DNA from: Pseudobdellovibrionaceae bacterium
Lineage (GTDB): Bacteria; Bdellovibrionota; FAC87; UBA2466; JACKAF01
Assembly: GCA_020635235.1 (NCBI GenBank)
Contig: JACKAF010000001.1
Location: forward strand, 124,001-188,000
DNA length: 64,000 nt
Reading direction: 5' to 3'
A program made the position numbers and the translations under genes. Under the pieces are notes generated by a model. That model was not told the origin of the DNA and searched no databases. It saw only the letters and a list, made by a program, of their open reading frames with translations. Positions 8,606 to 16,339 of the stretch are shown one piece after another (position 1 is the first letter of the stretch; every line of letters begins with the position of its first letter).

Positions 8606-9531
8606 TGGTATTTTGAATGTATCCGCTGAATTCGATTTTTGAAACTTAGCTCAGGCGCTCCCATCGACGCCGGGTCGACTTCGAAATCTATGGAAATCAT
8701 CCGACGTCCAAAGAATATCTGGTGAGGGATGAGACGGGTTTTGGCTAACCAAAGACTTCCAGGCCCAAAGTGGCAGATGTGGCGCGGGAAACCATCTTTA
8801 CCCGAATTGGGAACCCCACCGAACAACTTGTTACTAAAATGTCGGTTAAATTCGTCCGGAGGCAGATGACTCAATTTTTGCATCTCGAGTTTTCGGTAGT
8901 ACTTGTCTGCCAAAGTATCGAGTGAGTGTGATGTGCACCAAACACGTGGCACATGATCCGCGTTTATCAGCGCGCGCAACGTCCAGTTGTCATCTTTGCG
9001 CTTATAGGCGTCCAAATGCAAATCCTGTACGCGAGTCTCCGAGAATCGCCAACTGATCTGAGGACCCGTAAGCGTCTTGTAGCGCGGAAACATCTCGCGC
9101 ATGAAAGTTTCCAATGCTTCATTTGTCTGACGGATCATGTCCTGATAGCGGCGCGCTTTTTTCATGTCGCCACCAAACACCTGGTGAAGCGGGTGACGGG
9201 CTGGAAGATCTTCCCTTCCGGCGAAACGCTCCCGAAAGTGACGGGCCAATCTTACGGCTCTTTCCTTGGGACTTAAGTGCAACGGTGCCAACAAATCGGG
9301 TTGGGCCATCTTGGAAAAGAAACGAGTCTGCGGGTACTGCACCGACCACAAAAATTCTCGGTCCCAGGGCAGCACAACTTCAGGCACCACGATCACTTTG
9401 CCGCTCTCGTACCATTCTGAAAGCTGCTCGCCGTATTGCTCATAGTACTGCTTCCCGGACGAAGCTTGTCCTAGAAAGACGAAGTAGTCTTCAATCTCGG
9501 GACTCTTCAGAATTTGTGTGCTCGACTCCAT
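8602..9531 (-). CDS. Kdo-hydroxylase-like Fe(II)/2-oxoglutarate dioxygenase
   Basis: A 309-residue protein with the layout of KdoO-type enzymes, which oxidise the Kdo sugar of lipid A inner core. Visible landmarks: SWRFSETRVQDLHLDAY around residue 160, giving an H-x-D iron-binding pair; the following RALINADHVPRVW, similar to the L-R-x-x-x-N-x-x-P-R-V-W stretch of that family; and near the C terminus FGPGSLWLAKTRLIPHQIFFGRR, whose PHQ His could be the distal iron ligand. This recognition is from memory of the family pattern, so moderate confidence. The ATG at 9531 is preferred over the adjacent upstream TTG; an AGG lies 9 nt before it. Its stop overlaps the FkbM start, suggesting a two-enzyme LPS modification unit. 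Confidence 0.6.
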   Translation of the reverse strand: MESSTQILKSPEIEDYFVFLGQASSGKQYYEQYGEQLSEWYESGKVIVVPEVVLPWDREFLWSVQYPQTRFFSKMAQPDLLAPLHLSPKERAVRLARHFRERFAGREDLPARHPLHQVFGGDMKKARRYQDMIRQTNEALETFMREMFPRYKTLTGPQISWRFSETRVQDLHLDAYKRKDDNWTLRALINADHVPRVWCTSHSLDTLADKYYRKLEMQKLSHLPPDEFNRHFSNKLFGGVPNSGKDGFPRHICHFGPGSLWLAKTRLIPHQIFFGRRMISIDFEVDPASMGAPELSFKNRIQRIHSKYQ

Positions 9532-9700
9532 CAAACGCTACCTAAGTACCCCTCCGGCTTGGCGCCCGTCAACGCGCCCCTGCCCATGCTCTAGGCAAAC
9601 GATCTCCGATTTTGGGCGCTTTGGGACGGAATTCCAAGCCCCCAAGCCTGACCCGAGCGGCACGCACCTTGCGATAACAGTCCCCGATTGAGGTTTTGTT

Positions 9701-9790
9701 ATGTGGACCGTTGGAATACGTAGACGCTTTTGGGTGGCTCTAGTCTTTGTCTGGGTCGCCGTTTCGTTCGTCGAGACCCTTCTCGCCTAG
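9701..9790 (+). CDS. Possible 29-residue hydrophobic peptide
   Basis: A short frame, ATG to TAG, encoding a basic start (GIRRRFW) followed by one hydrophobic stretch (VALVFVWVAVSFVETLL). A GAGG lies 8 nt before the ATG. Nothing downstream in frame extends it. It could be a small membrane peptide or a chance frame. It sits in the 320-bp gap between the Kdo-hydroxylase-like gene and the next secreted protein, which otherwise holds only the promoter candidate at 9798. Confidence 0.25.
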   Translation: MWTVGIRRRFWVALVFVWVAVSFVETLLA

Positions 9791-9797
9791 ACCGCTG

Positions 9798-9825
9798 TTG
9801 ACATGCGGCATCATCCCGATTTAAC
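9798..9825 (+). promoter_or_regulatory. Promoter candidate for the secreted protein at 9852
   Basis: A perfect TTGACA (9798-9803) is followed after 16 bp by TTTAAC (9820-9825), four of six matches to the -10 consensus. Transcription would start near 9832, leaving a short leader that contains the GGAGG ribosome site at 9842-9846. The spacing to the gene supports use. Confidence 0.45.
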
Positions 9826-9851
9826 CGGTATCTACTGGTTTGGAGGGCAGG

Positions 9852-10499
9852 ATGCACGCACGTGCTCGGTACATAGTTTTCCCAGTTATTTTTGTCGCCT
9901 TAGTCCCCTATTCGGCATCCGCGGCGCAATCGCGCTGGGAGTGGGTGGTGACGTGCGGACGCTATATTGCGAGCGCGGCCCAATGGCTCCGCCGCGACCC
10001 CAATGGATCTTACGATCCCCAAACGATGGGGCTCGCGGACGGCCCCGTACCTGAATCTGGAAACCGCATCCTCAATTGGCTCGCGAGCGTTCGCCCCTAT
10101 TTGAACCCGCAAGTTTCAGCGGCCATCACGCGCGGCCTGCAAATCTTCCCTGAGGTCACCTCGGACAATCTGCCCTTGCTTGCGGAATCCGACACCGCCG
10201 ATCGCAAAGATCTTTGGAGCAACCTGCTCTCCAAAGAAACGAGTGAAGCCGATTTCGAAGCTCTGTTGCCTCTGGCACAGCAACTTCTCACGCGCGACGA
10301 ACGCATGACTCTAGCGCGCTATCTCTTTGCACGTGGGATTAGGGGAGCCATGGCATCGCCTCAGCAAACAGGCGATACCAGTCTCCAACGTAGCATCCTT
10401 CTTGTAAAAAATGACTCGGAAGTACGAGGCTCCGTATTGCGCGGGATGCGCCGCCAATTCCCGGCACTCGGTTCCCTTCCTGAATATGGGGAAGACTAG
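9852..10499 (+). CDS. Secreted protein of unknown function
   Basis: A 215-residue protein that I do not recognise. It has a clear Sec signal peptide (ARARYIVFPVIFVALVPYSASA, cleavage after SASA near residue 24), followed by a mostly alpha-helical, soluble sequence with a Trp-rich start (WEWVVTCGRYIASAAQWLRR) and no repeats or metal motif. The start was set by GGAGG 5 nt before ATG 9852; a TTG four codons upstream overlaps that ribosome site. It ends 1 bp before the convergent acs stop. Confidence 0.6.
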   Translation: MHARARYIVFPVIFVALVPYSASAAQSRWEWVVTCGRYIASAAQWLRRDPNGSYDPQTMGLADGPVPESGNRILNWLASVRPYLNPQVSAAITRGLQIFPEVTSDNLPLLAESDTADRKDLWSNLLSKETSEADFEALLPLAQQLLTRDERMTLARYLFARGIRGAMASPQQTGDTSLQRSILLVKNDSEVRGSVLRGMRRQFPALGSLPEYGED

Positions 10500-10500
10500 C

Positions 10501-12438
10501 TTACTGGATAAGCTGAACGAGATCTGGGTTTTCTAAGGTGGTAGTATCACCCGAGGCCTGCTTGCCGGCAGCCAGATCTTTCAACAAACGACGCATGATC
10601 TTCCCGCTGCGAGTTTTGGGAAGCGTGCGCGTAAACTTGATTTCCTCTGGACGGGCCAAGGCACCAATTTCACTTACGACGTGTTGGCAAAGCTCCTTCG
10701 TCAAACTTGCTAAATCTGACAGATCTGCGCTTTCCTTTGGAATAACAAAAGCCGTAATCGCCTGCCCCTTGAGTTCATCCGGTCGCCCCACGACTGCGGC
10801 CTCCGCGACAGCTGGGTGACTCACGAGCGCGCTTTCGATCTCCATAGTTCCCAAACGATGGCCGGAAACGTTGATGACGTCATCCACCCTACCCTTGATC
10901 CAGAAGTAGCCGTTTTCGTCTTTATGGGCGCCATCGCCGGCAAAGTACAATCCGGGAAAACGGGCCCAATACTGTTCTTTGAAACGGTCGGGATTCTTGT
11001 GAATGGTTCGCACCATCGACGGCCAGGGGTGCCGGATCACAAGGTATCCCCCTTCATTAGGAGCACAACTCTTACCGTTCTCATCAACAATGTCGGCGAC
11101 AATTCCCGGGAACGGCCGAGTCGCCGATCCAGGTTTTGTGGCGGTCACTCCGGGAAGCGGCGAGATCATGATCGCACCTGTTTCAGTCTGCCACCACGTA
11201 TCGACAATGGGGCACTTTTCGTGCCCGATCTCCTTGTGGTACCAAATCCAGGCTTCCGGGTTGATAGGTTCGCCAACCGTACCCAGCAGGCGCAAGCTAT
11301 CGAGTTTATATTTTCGCGGGATAGTTTCTCCGGCGCGCATAAACGCCCGAATAGCCGTAGGTGCCGTGTAAAGAATCGTCACCTTGTGCTTGTCTATGAT
11401 TTCCCAAAATCGACCCCAGTCCGGATAGTTGGGCGCCCCCTCGTACATCAATGCCGTCGCGCCGTTAGATAGTATTCCGTACACGACGTAGCTATGACCG
11501 GTAACCCAGCCAATATCGGCAGTGCACCAATAAATGTCGTCTTCCTTGAGATCGAAAACCCATTTTGCAGTCTGCGTGGCTCCTACCATGTAGCCGCCTG
11601 TCGAGTGCACAATCCCTTTGGGCTTTCCCGTTGTTCCACTAGTGTAGAGAAAATAAAGAGGGTGCTCGGCATCGAGCTTCAAGGCTTCATGTTTTTTGTC
11701 TTGTCGGTCGACTAGAGCCTGCCACTCAATACCTTTAGATCCCAGACTGGAGTTCTTATCGTTCCTAAAAACGACCACGTGCTGGACGCAGTCCACTCCT
11801 TTAAGGCCTTCTTCCACGATAGGTTGCAATTCAAGTTTCTTCCCTCGACGTCTTCCGTAGTCAGCGGTAAAGACGGCCTTGCAGTCGGCGTCCAGAACGC
11901 GATCCCGGATCGCGCTGCTGCTAAAGCCCGCAAAAATCACGCTATGTGTAACACCGACTCTTGCGCAAGCAAGCATTGTTACGACGGCCTCGGGAATCAT
12001 CGGCATGTAAATCGCCACCGTATCACCCGGCTTGAGACCTAAGTCGTTTTGCATTCCGTTCGCTAGCTGAGAGACCCTATCTAGTAACTGACCATATGTA
12101 AGGGTGCGAACATCACCTTCTTCACCTTCCCAAAGAATCGCGGTTTTGTCTTTGCGTCCACCTGCTACGTGGCGATCCAAGCAGTTAAAGGAGGCATTGG
12201 TTTTCCCTCCCACAAACCACTTGGCAAAAGGTTCATCCCAGGAAAGCGTTTCGGTCCATGTTTCAAACCAATGGATGTTCTTTGCGGCTTGCTCCCAAAA
12301 ACGCACGGGCTGCTCTTGGGAATCTTTCCAAAGTCGATCATAGTTGGCGGTAGTCAAATTGGCGTGTTGCGCAAAACTTGCCGGTGGCTCAAATGAGCGG
12401 GTTTCCTTGAGTACCGTATCGATGCTTTTGGATTCCAT
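10501..12438 (-). CDS. acs: Acetyl-CoA synthetase (AMP-forming)
   Basis: Activates acetate to acetyl-CoA through acetyl-AMP. At 645 residues it has the full family length. Motifs: LYFLYTSGTTGKPKGIVHST (P-loop A3), DTWWQTETGAIMISP (A5), YFAGDGAHKDENGYFWIKGR and DDVINVSGHRLGT (hinge), and the C-terminal PKTRSGKIMRRLL, whose Lys is the catalytic residue that is switched off by acetylation in studied species. AGGAGG lies upstream of the ATG. The gene stands alone, divergent from the hybrid histidine kinase, with about 120 bp between them. No acetate kinase gene is seen nearby. Confidence 0.97.
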   Translation of the reverse strand: MESKSIDTVLKETRSFEPPASFAQHANLTTANYDRLWKDSQEQPVRFWEQAAKNIHWFETWTETLSWDEPFAKWFVGGKTNASFNCLDRHVAGGRKDKTAILWEGEEGDVRTLTYGQLLDRVSQLANGMQNDLGLKPGDTVAIYMPMIPEAVVTMLACARVGVTHSVIFAGFSSSAIRDRVLDADCKAVFTADYGRRRGKKLELQPIVEEGLKGVDCVQHVVVFRNDKNSSLGSKGIEWQALVDRQDKKHEALKLDAEHPLYFLYTSGTTGKPKGIVHSTGGYMVGATQTAKWVFDLKEDDIYWCTADIGWVTGHSYVVYGILSNGATALMYEGAPNYPDWGRFWEIIDKHKVTILYTAPTAIRAFMRAGETIPRKYKLDSLRLLGTVGEPINPEAWIWYHKEIGHEKCPIVDTWWQTETGAIMISPLPGVTATKPGSATRPFPGIVADIVDENGKSCAPNEGGYLVIRHPWPSMVRTIHKNPDRFKEQYWARFPGLYFAGDGAHKDENGYFWIKGRVDDVINVSGHRLGTMEIESALVSHPAVAEAAVVGRPDELKGQAITAFVIPKESADLSDLASLTKELCQHVVSEIGALARPEEIKFTRTLPKTRSGKIMRRLLKDLAAGKQASGDTTTLENPDLVQLIQ

Positions 12439-12556
12439 GACCTACCGCCTCCTGCCTTGAATAATGCGCTCGGACCAAATATCATTGGATCTAACGCACT
12501 TTCATAAAAACCAGTTGTTCAACAGAACCCCATTTTAAGCAACCTGTAAAGACGGC

Positions 12557-13663
12557 ATGGAACCCATCCTCATAGTAGATGACGAAAAGGACAACCTTGA
12601 AGCGCTCCGGCGATTGCTGCGCAATGACTACGATGTCACCCTGGAGACATCCCCTTTTGAAGCACTCAAGCGCGTACAACAGCAGGAATTTTCCGTGATC
12701 GTGAGTGATCAGAGGATGCCGGAAATGACGGGCGTTGAACTACTCGAAAAAGTGAAACAGATTTCTCCGGCAACTACCCGCATTCTTCTCACCGGGTACA
12801 GCGACATGGATGCCGTAGTCGGCGCCATCAACCGCGGCCAGATTTACCAATATGTCGGCAAGCCCTGGGATCCGGACGACTTCAAGATTACTCTCCGCCA
12901 AGCGGCGGAGTCCTATCAGCTAAAACGAGAGGTCGAACAAAAAAACCGTGCTTTAAGCAAGAGCAATGAGGAACTCAAAGCGGCTCTTGAGAGTTTGCGT
13001 GTGCTCGACCGCGCGAAAGCTCGCTTTCTTTCACTTGTAAGCCACGAACTCAACACACCACTCACCGTTTTGACATCTTTTGTTCAGCTGCTAAAAGACA
13101 ACAAAAGTTCATTCCCAAAGGACATTCAAAAAGCTGTGAGTTCTTTGGATAGTGCAACTGGAAGATTTTCTCAGATTATTGAGGAGGTCCTTCTCTACAC
13201 GAAGTTGGAATCAGAACGCTCCTTAAGTACGGAGGCCTTTGATCTCGACGAGGAAACACGCGCCCTTGCCAAAGAATTGGCTAAAGAGTTTAACGCAAAA
13301 AAGCTCAGTGTGGCACTCAAAGCTCCTAGCCCCGCGATCATTCATTGCGACAGAGAGAAAATGCGGCAGGCCTTAGAGCGCCTCTTCCTCAACACGATTG
13401 CTTTCGCTCCCGAGGGAGACAAAGTCCGCATTCACATTGAAGACAAGGGCAAATTTTACAGTTTTTCGATCTCTCGAGGCGGACCGCCTCTTTCTGAGGA
13501 GGCCTTTGTATCACTTACCTCGGGATCCCAGAACAATCTCCATCACCACAAAGACCTAGGACTCTCGCTCGCTATTTGCCGTTTTATAGTTGAGATTCAT
13601 GGTGGGACGACTGAACTCTCTGATAGCGGAACGACGATAATCTTGAAGCTCAGTAAGACGTAG
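12557..13663 (+). CDS. Response-regulator/histidine-kinase hybrid with degenerate ATPase domain
   Basis: A cytoplasmic 368-residue hybrid in reversed order: receiver first, kinase second. The receiver (1-120) has the acidic pair D8-D9, the phospho-acceptor D51 in VSDQRMPEMTG and the switch Lys in YVGKPW. A helical linker (120-155) leads to an H-box, LVSHELNTPLT, with H163. In the ATPase part the N-box Asn is kept (LFLNTIAFAPEG, N279) and a G2-like GLSLAICR is seen, but where the G1 DxGxG is expected the sequence reads SISRGGPPLSEEAF, so the adenine-contacting Asp is missing. It may be weakly active or work as a phosphatase or scaffold. There is no sensor or membrane segment. The last 14 bp overlap the glycosyltransferase gene on the other strand. 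Confidence 0.82.
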   Translation: MEPILIVDDEKDNLEALRRLLRNDYDVTLETSPFEALKRVQQQEFSVIVSDQRMPEMTGVELLEKVKQISPATTRILLTGYSDMDAVVGAINRGQIYQYVGKPWDPDDFKITLRQAAESYQLKREVEQKNRALSKSNEELKAALESLRVLDRAKARFLSLVSHELNTPLTVLTSFVQLLKDNKSSFPKDIQKAVSSLDSATGRFSQIIEEVLLYTKLESERSLSTEAFDLDEETRALAKELAKEFNAKKLSVALKAPSPAIIHCDREKMRQALERLFLNTIAFAPEGDKVRIHIEDKGKFYSFSISRGGPPLSEEAFVSLTSGSQNNLHHHKDLGLSLAICRFIVEIHGGTTELSDSGTTIILKLSKT

Positions 13664-14810
13664 TAGTCTGCAGAGCCTGCTCGATAGCTTTAGCAAACTG
13701 ACCGACGTTATATTCCCGCACGACGCGTTCCCGAGCATTTTCTCCTAAGCGTTCGGCTAGGGCGGGGCGTTCGATATAAGGAGAAATCAAGGCCGCCGCA
13801 ATCTCCATGTTTCCCACCGGGTACACAAACCCGGTTTTACCAGGGATCACCAGATCGTTTGCAGCGCCGCAAGTATCCGTCACCAAAGCGGGCAGCCCAC
13901 TCGCAAAGGCCTCGTTGATGACAAGGCCCCAAGTTTCAAACTCAGAGGGCACCACAAGCAGATCGCTCGCGTGGTACATGGCGCGGGTTTCGGCCTGGTC
14001 TCTAAAACCCGCAAAATGAATGCGCTCACCAGGTCCCCGAAGTTCCAACAGGTCTTTTTCTAAGGGGCCATTGCCGACGATGACGAGGTGAAGATTTTGA
14101 TGTTGCTTCAGCCGGCGGTAGAGGGAAAACAAATCCCATGGCCGCTTACGTTCAAACAAACGGCCGACAAATAAGAGGACGAATGCATTTTGAGGAATCC
14201 CAAGCTCCGTTCGCTTTTCTACGCGCGCCCCAATGGATTTGTCAGGCGGTAGGCTAAAAAAAGTAGTATCAACACAATAGCGGGCCTCAGTGATTTGCGA
14301 GCGTGCGATGTTGAAGGACCGGTAAAAATCGTATGTCTTTTTGCCGATTGAAATAAACTGCCGTACACCGCTGAAAAATAATGGGTGCAGAACGCGCTTG
14401 AGGCGAACACGCCATCGGGAGGCACCATGGGAAAAAGTCTCTCCCACAAAGATCAGGGGTATCCCACGCACTCTGCAGAGTGCCCAAAGTATCCAGTGCT
14501 CCGGAAGGTACCAGCCGTAGATAAGCACCGCGGACGGGCGTTCTTTCCACAATAGGCCCATCACCTTCCGCGTGAAGCGGAAAAGCCCACGGCGTGACTC
14601 AAGCACCTCGTTTGCAAACCCCTCTTTTAGCTCCAAGTTCCAGTTTTGAGAGGGAATCTTGCCCACCTCGTTGAACCACCACTTGCGCCCGTCGAAGTTC
14701 TCACTAAAAAAGAAGACCTTTAGCCCCGGAACTTTGGCGGCCAAGGCCCGAAACACTGGCGAGCGGTACTGTATGGGGTGCGTATCAAAGATAAAAAGTT
14801 TAGAGACCAC
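13650..14810 (-). CDS. GT4-family glycosyltransferase
   Basis: A 386-residue GT-B glycosyltransferase. The C-terminal half carries the family signatures LFVGRLFERKRPWDLF, HLVIVGNGPLEKDL, the acceptor-side LLVVPSEFETWGLVINEAFASGLPALVTDTCGAANDLV (E-x7-E region near 310) and GKTGFVYPVGN. The N-terminal half starts FIFDTHPIQYRSPVFRAL, often seen in enzymes that decorate LPS or capsule. The start is unsure: the frame is open to 14873, and GTG at 14810 gives the conventional N terminus, but its best ribosome site (GGGAGGGG) is about 19 nt away. No other glycan genes adjoin it. Confidence 0.85.
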   Translation of the reverse strand: MVSKLFIFDTHPIQYRSPVFRALAAKVPGLKVFFFSENFDGRKWWFNEVGKIPSQNWNLELKEGFANEVLESRRGLFRFTRKVMGLLWKERPSAVLIYGWYLPEHWILWALCRVRGIPLIFVGETFSHGASRWRVRLKRVLHPLFFSGVRQFISIGKKTYDFYRSFNIARSQITEARYCVDTTFFSLPPDKSIGARVEKRTELGIPQNAFVLLFVGRLFERKRPWDLFSLYRRLKQHQNLHLVIVGNGPLEKDLLELRGPGERIHFAGFRDQAETRAMYHASDLLVVPSEFETWGLVINEAFASGLPALVTDTCGAANDLVIPGKTGFVYPVGNMEIAAALISPYIERPALAERLGENARERVVREYNVGQFAKAIEQALQTTTSY

Positions 14811-14893
14811 GTGGAAAGTGTACCACGGACCCCTCCCTTTGACCGAGACTTGAGCGTCGACAAGGACCCCCAAAGGGTTTAAAGTTTGCCCCT

Positions 14894-15184
14894 ATGAGCT
14901 ACCCCATCACCACCGGCAACATCATTCTGATAATCCTGGGCGCGGGCCTTGTGGTGTCTGGTCCGTATATCATCTACCGCACGATTAAGGGTGTGCGGGA
15001 CGCTCGGCTGCAGGACCCGAATGCGCCGACACACAAGTTTAGCAACGGCATTAATTTTCTTATCGCCATCGTGTTCTTTTTTGCCGGAATTTTGTTTATC
15101 CGCAACAACCTGGCGGGAAACCCGCTGGCCGGCGACCCAGGCAGCACGCCTCCGGCCGCAGAATCGTCCGATTCGGACGGCTAA
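14894..15184 (+). CDS. Small two-span membrane protein
   Basis: A 96-residue protein not assigned to a family. Two hydrophobic segments (about 9-31 and 51-71, IILIILGAGLVVSGPYII and NFLIAIVFFFAGILFI) flank a polar loop (GVRDARLQDPNAPTHKF), and the tail after residue 75 is short and acidic/Gly-Pro rich. It begins 83 bp from the start of the divergent glycosyltransferase and ends just before the tRNA-Ser promoter. Confidence 0.55.
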   Translation: MSYPITTGNIILIILGAGLVVSGPYIIYRTIKGVRDARLQDPNAPTHKFSNGINFLIAIVFFFAGILFIRNNLAGNPLAGDPGSTPPAAESSDSDG

Positions 15185-15200
15185 TCCAGGCCCCGTTTGG

Positions 15201-15229
15201 TTGCTTTTCTACTGCATTCGAAATAGGAT
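15201..15229 (+). promoter_or_regulatory. Promoter candidate for tRNA-Ser
   Basis: TTGCTT (15201-15206) and TAGGAT (15224-15229) are separated by 17 bp and would start transcription about 6 nt before the mature tRNA 5' end. Each hexamer matches the sigma-70 consensus at four of six positions. Confidence 0.4.
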
Positions 15230-15241
15230 GGCTCCCCATTA

Positions 15242-15333
15242 GGAGAGGTGGCCGAGTGGCTGAAGGCGGCGGTTTGCTAAACCGCTGTAGGGTTAACCCC
15301 CTACCGGTGGTTCGAATCCACTCCTCTCCGCCA
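15242..15333 (+). tRNA. tRNA-Ser (anticodon GCT)
   Basis: A complete class-II tRNA of 92 nt. The acceptor stem is GGAGAGG paired with CCTCTCC, followed by G and an encoded CCA. The anticodon arm GCGGT-TTGCTAA-ACCGC shows GCT, which reads AGC and AGU serine codons. The long variable arm (TAGGGTTAACCCCCTA region) is the serine identity feature, and the T arm holds TTCGAATC. The 3' end is re-used in two perfect tandem repeats immediately downstream. Confidence 0.97.
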
Positions 15334-15457
15334 GAGTTCATGGTGATTCGTTCCCTCCGCTTTCGCTTCGGGGTCGAATCCACTCCTCTCCGCCAGAGTT
15401 CATGGTGATTCGTTCCCTCCGCTTTCGCTTCGGGGTCGAATCCACTCCTCTCCGCCA
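15334..15457 (+). repeat. Two perfect 62-bp tandem repeats ending in the tRNA-Ser 3' end
   Basis: Units 15334-15395 and 15396-15457 are identical. Each has 40 bp of spacer (starting GAGTTCATGG) and ends with the last 22 nt of the tRNA gene (TCGAATCC through CCA), so the T-arm half, acceptor strand and CCA occur three times at exact 62-bp spacing (15312, 15374, 15436). The array lies downstream in the same transcription direction. The arrangement recalls the E. coli tyrT locus, whose repeats with tRNA 3' ends give rise to a small RNA (rtT). Whether these are transcribed is unknown. Confidence 0.95.
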
Positions 15458-15548
15458 GTTAGTTCCTTCCCTTTTTCGAATAACTTTGACATGCCACATC
15501 AAATGGTTTTAGTCGGTGTTCGTTGTTTCAATAAGGGAGACTCTACAA

Positions 15549-16244
15549 ATGAAAAAACTACTGATTGTTCTTGTGGCAGCGCTTTGCCTGGCCACTTTCG
15601 CAGACGAACCTAAAACAGATTTGGAAGCCGTGCTGGCAAAAGTCGAAGGCAAGAGCGGCTATGTTGTCGACGTATATTCCTCAGAAAAACTACAATCCCC
15701 CAAATTTCAGCACTTCACTGGAACGTGGGAAGATTTCTTCGAAGGCGTCGAAATAGACGGCCGCTACCTTTACCGGGTAAAAGCGTATCACAGTGTCACA
15801 CCCAACGTGCTTCTCTACGTGAAAGCGGGAGACAAGGTGGTTAAATTCGTGGTGCCGGAAGATCTTAGCGCCGAAAAAATCACGCTTCTCAATCGAGGCA
15901 AAGAAGTCGCACGCACTGAAACCCGCGAGGTCAAAGCAGGAGCCACAGGCGATGCCGGCCTGGACGCCATCAATCAGGCCCGAGCTGCGCGAGGTATTCC
16001 GCCCATCCAGTGGGATAGTGGTTTCGCCGCCGTTTCGCGGGAAAATAACCGATTGGGCGGTCGTCACAGGTACCCGGGAAATGGCTACCAAACCTGGTCC
16101 GGCTCTTCGAGCCCGCAAGGGGCGGTGAACATGTGGCTGAGCAACAAGTACTACAACTCGCATGGAGTCATTATCCTGAACCGCAACATCACCCGTGGGG
16201 GCACCTACTCTGACGGCTATGGAACCACGTTCTCCGGCCGCTAG
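15549..16244 (+). CDS. Secreted CAP-superfamily protein
   Basis: A 231-residue protein with a Sec signal peptide (KLLIVLVAALCLATFA), an N-terminal unknown domain of about 120 residues, and a compact CAP (SCP/PR-1) domain from about 140 on. The CAP part shows LDAINQARAARGIPPIQWD, then AVNMWLSNKYYNSHGVIILNRNITRGG, matching the alternating helix and His-containing strand of bacterial CAP proteins. It is shorter than usual CAP domains. Only the second of the usual cavity His residues is evident (SHG). GGGAG precedes the ATG at 15549. A strong terminator follows. CAP proteins are secreted; the biochemical role here is unknown. Confidence 0.72.
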   Translation: MKKLLIVLVAALCLATFADEPKTDLEAVLAKVEGKSGYVVDVYSSEKLQSPKFQHFTGTWEDFFEGVEIDGRYLYRVKAYHSVTPNVLLYVKAGDKVVKFVVPEDLSAEKITLLNRGKEVARTETREVKAGATGDAGLDAINQARAARGIPPIQWDSGFAAVSRENNRLGGRHRYPGNGYQTWSGSSSPQGAVNMWLSNKYYNSHGVIILNRNITRGGTYSDGYGTTFSGR

Positions 16245-16253
16245 AAACTTGAT

Positions 16254-16286
16254 AGTAGGCCGGTACTACACCGGCCTACTTTTTTT
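16254..16286 (+). terminator. Rho-independent terminator after the CAP gene
   Basis: A perfect 11-bp GC-rich stem (AGTAGGCCGGT, 16254-16264, and its complement 16270-16280) with a 5-nt loop, followed directly by a T run (16280-16286). It ends transcription of the CAP gene about 10 bp after its stop. Confidence 0.93.
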
Positions 16287-16339
16287 CTGATCAAAAGCAC
16301 CGCAGGCCCGAAAATCAGTCCCATAGCAGTTTTCCGGGT

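Noticed and set aside
10816..11472. A 218-codon plus-strand frame inside acs
   Set aside because: It lies wholly antisense to the conserved acs coding sequence and shows no independent start or domain.
15312..15457. tRNA 3' end repeats considered as a CRISPR-like array or attL/attR of an integrated element
   Set aside because: Spacers are identical to each other rather than unique, and no integrase or mobile genes lie nearby.
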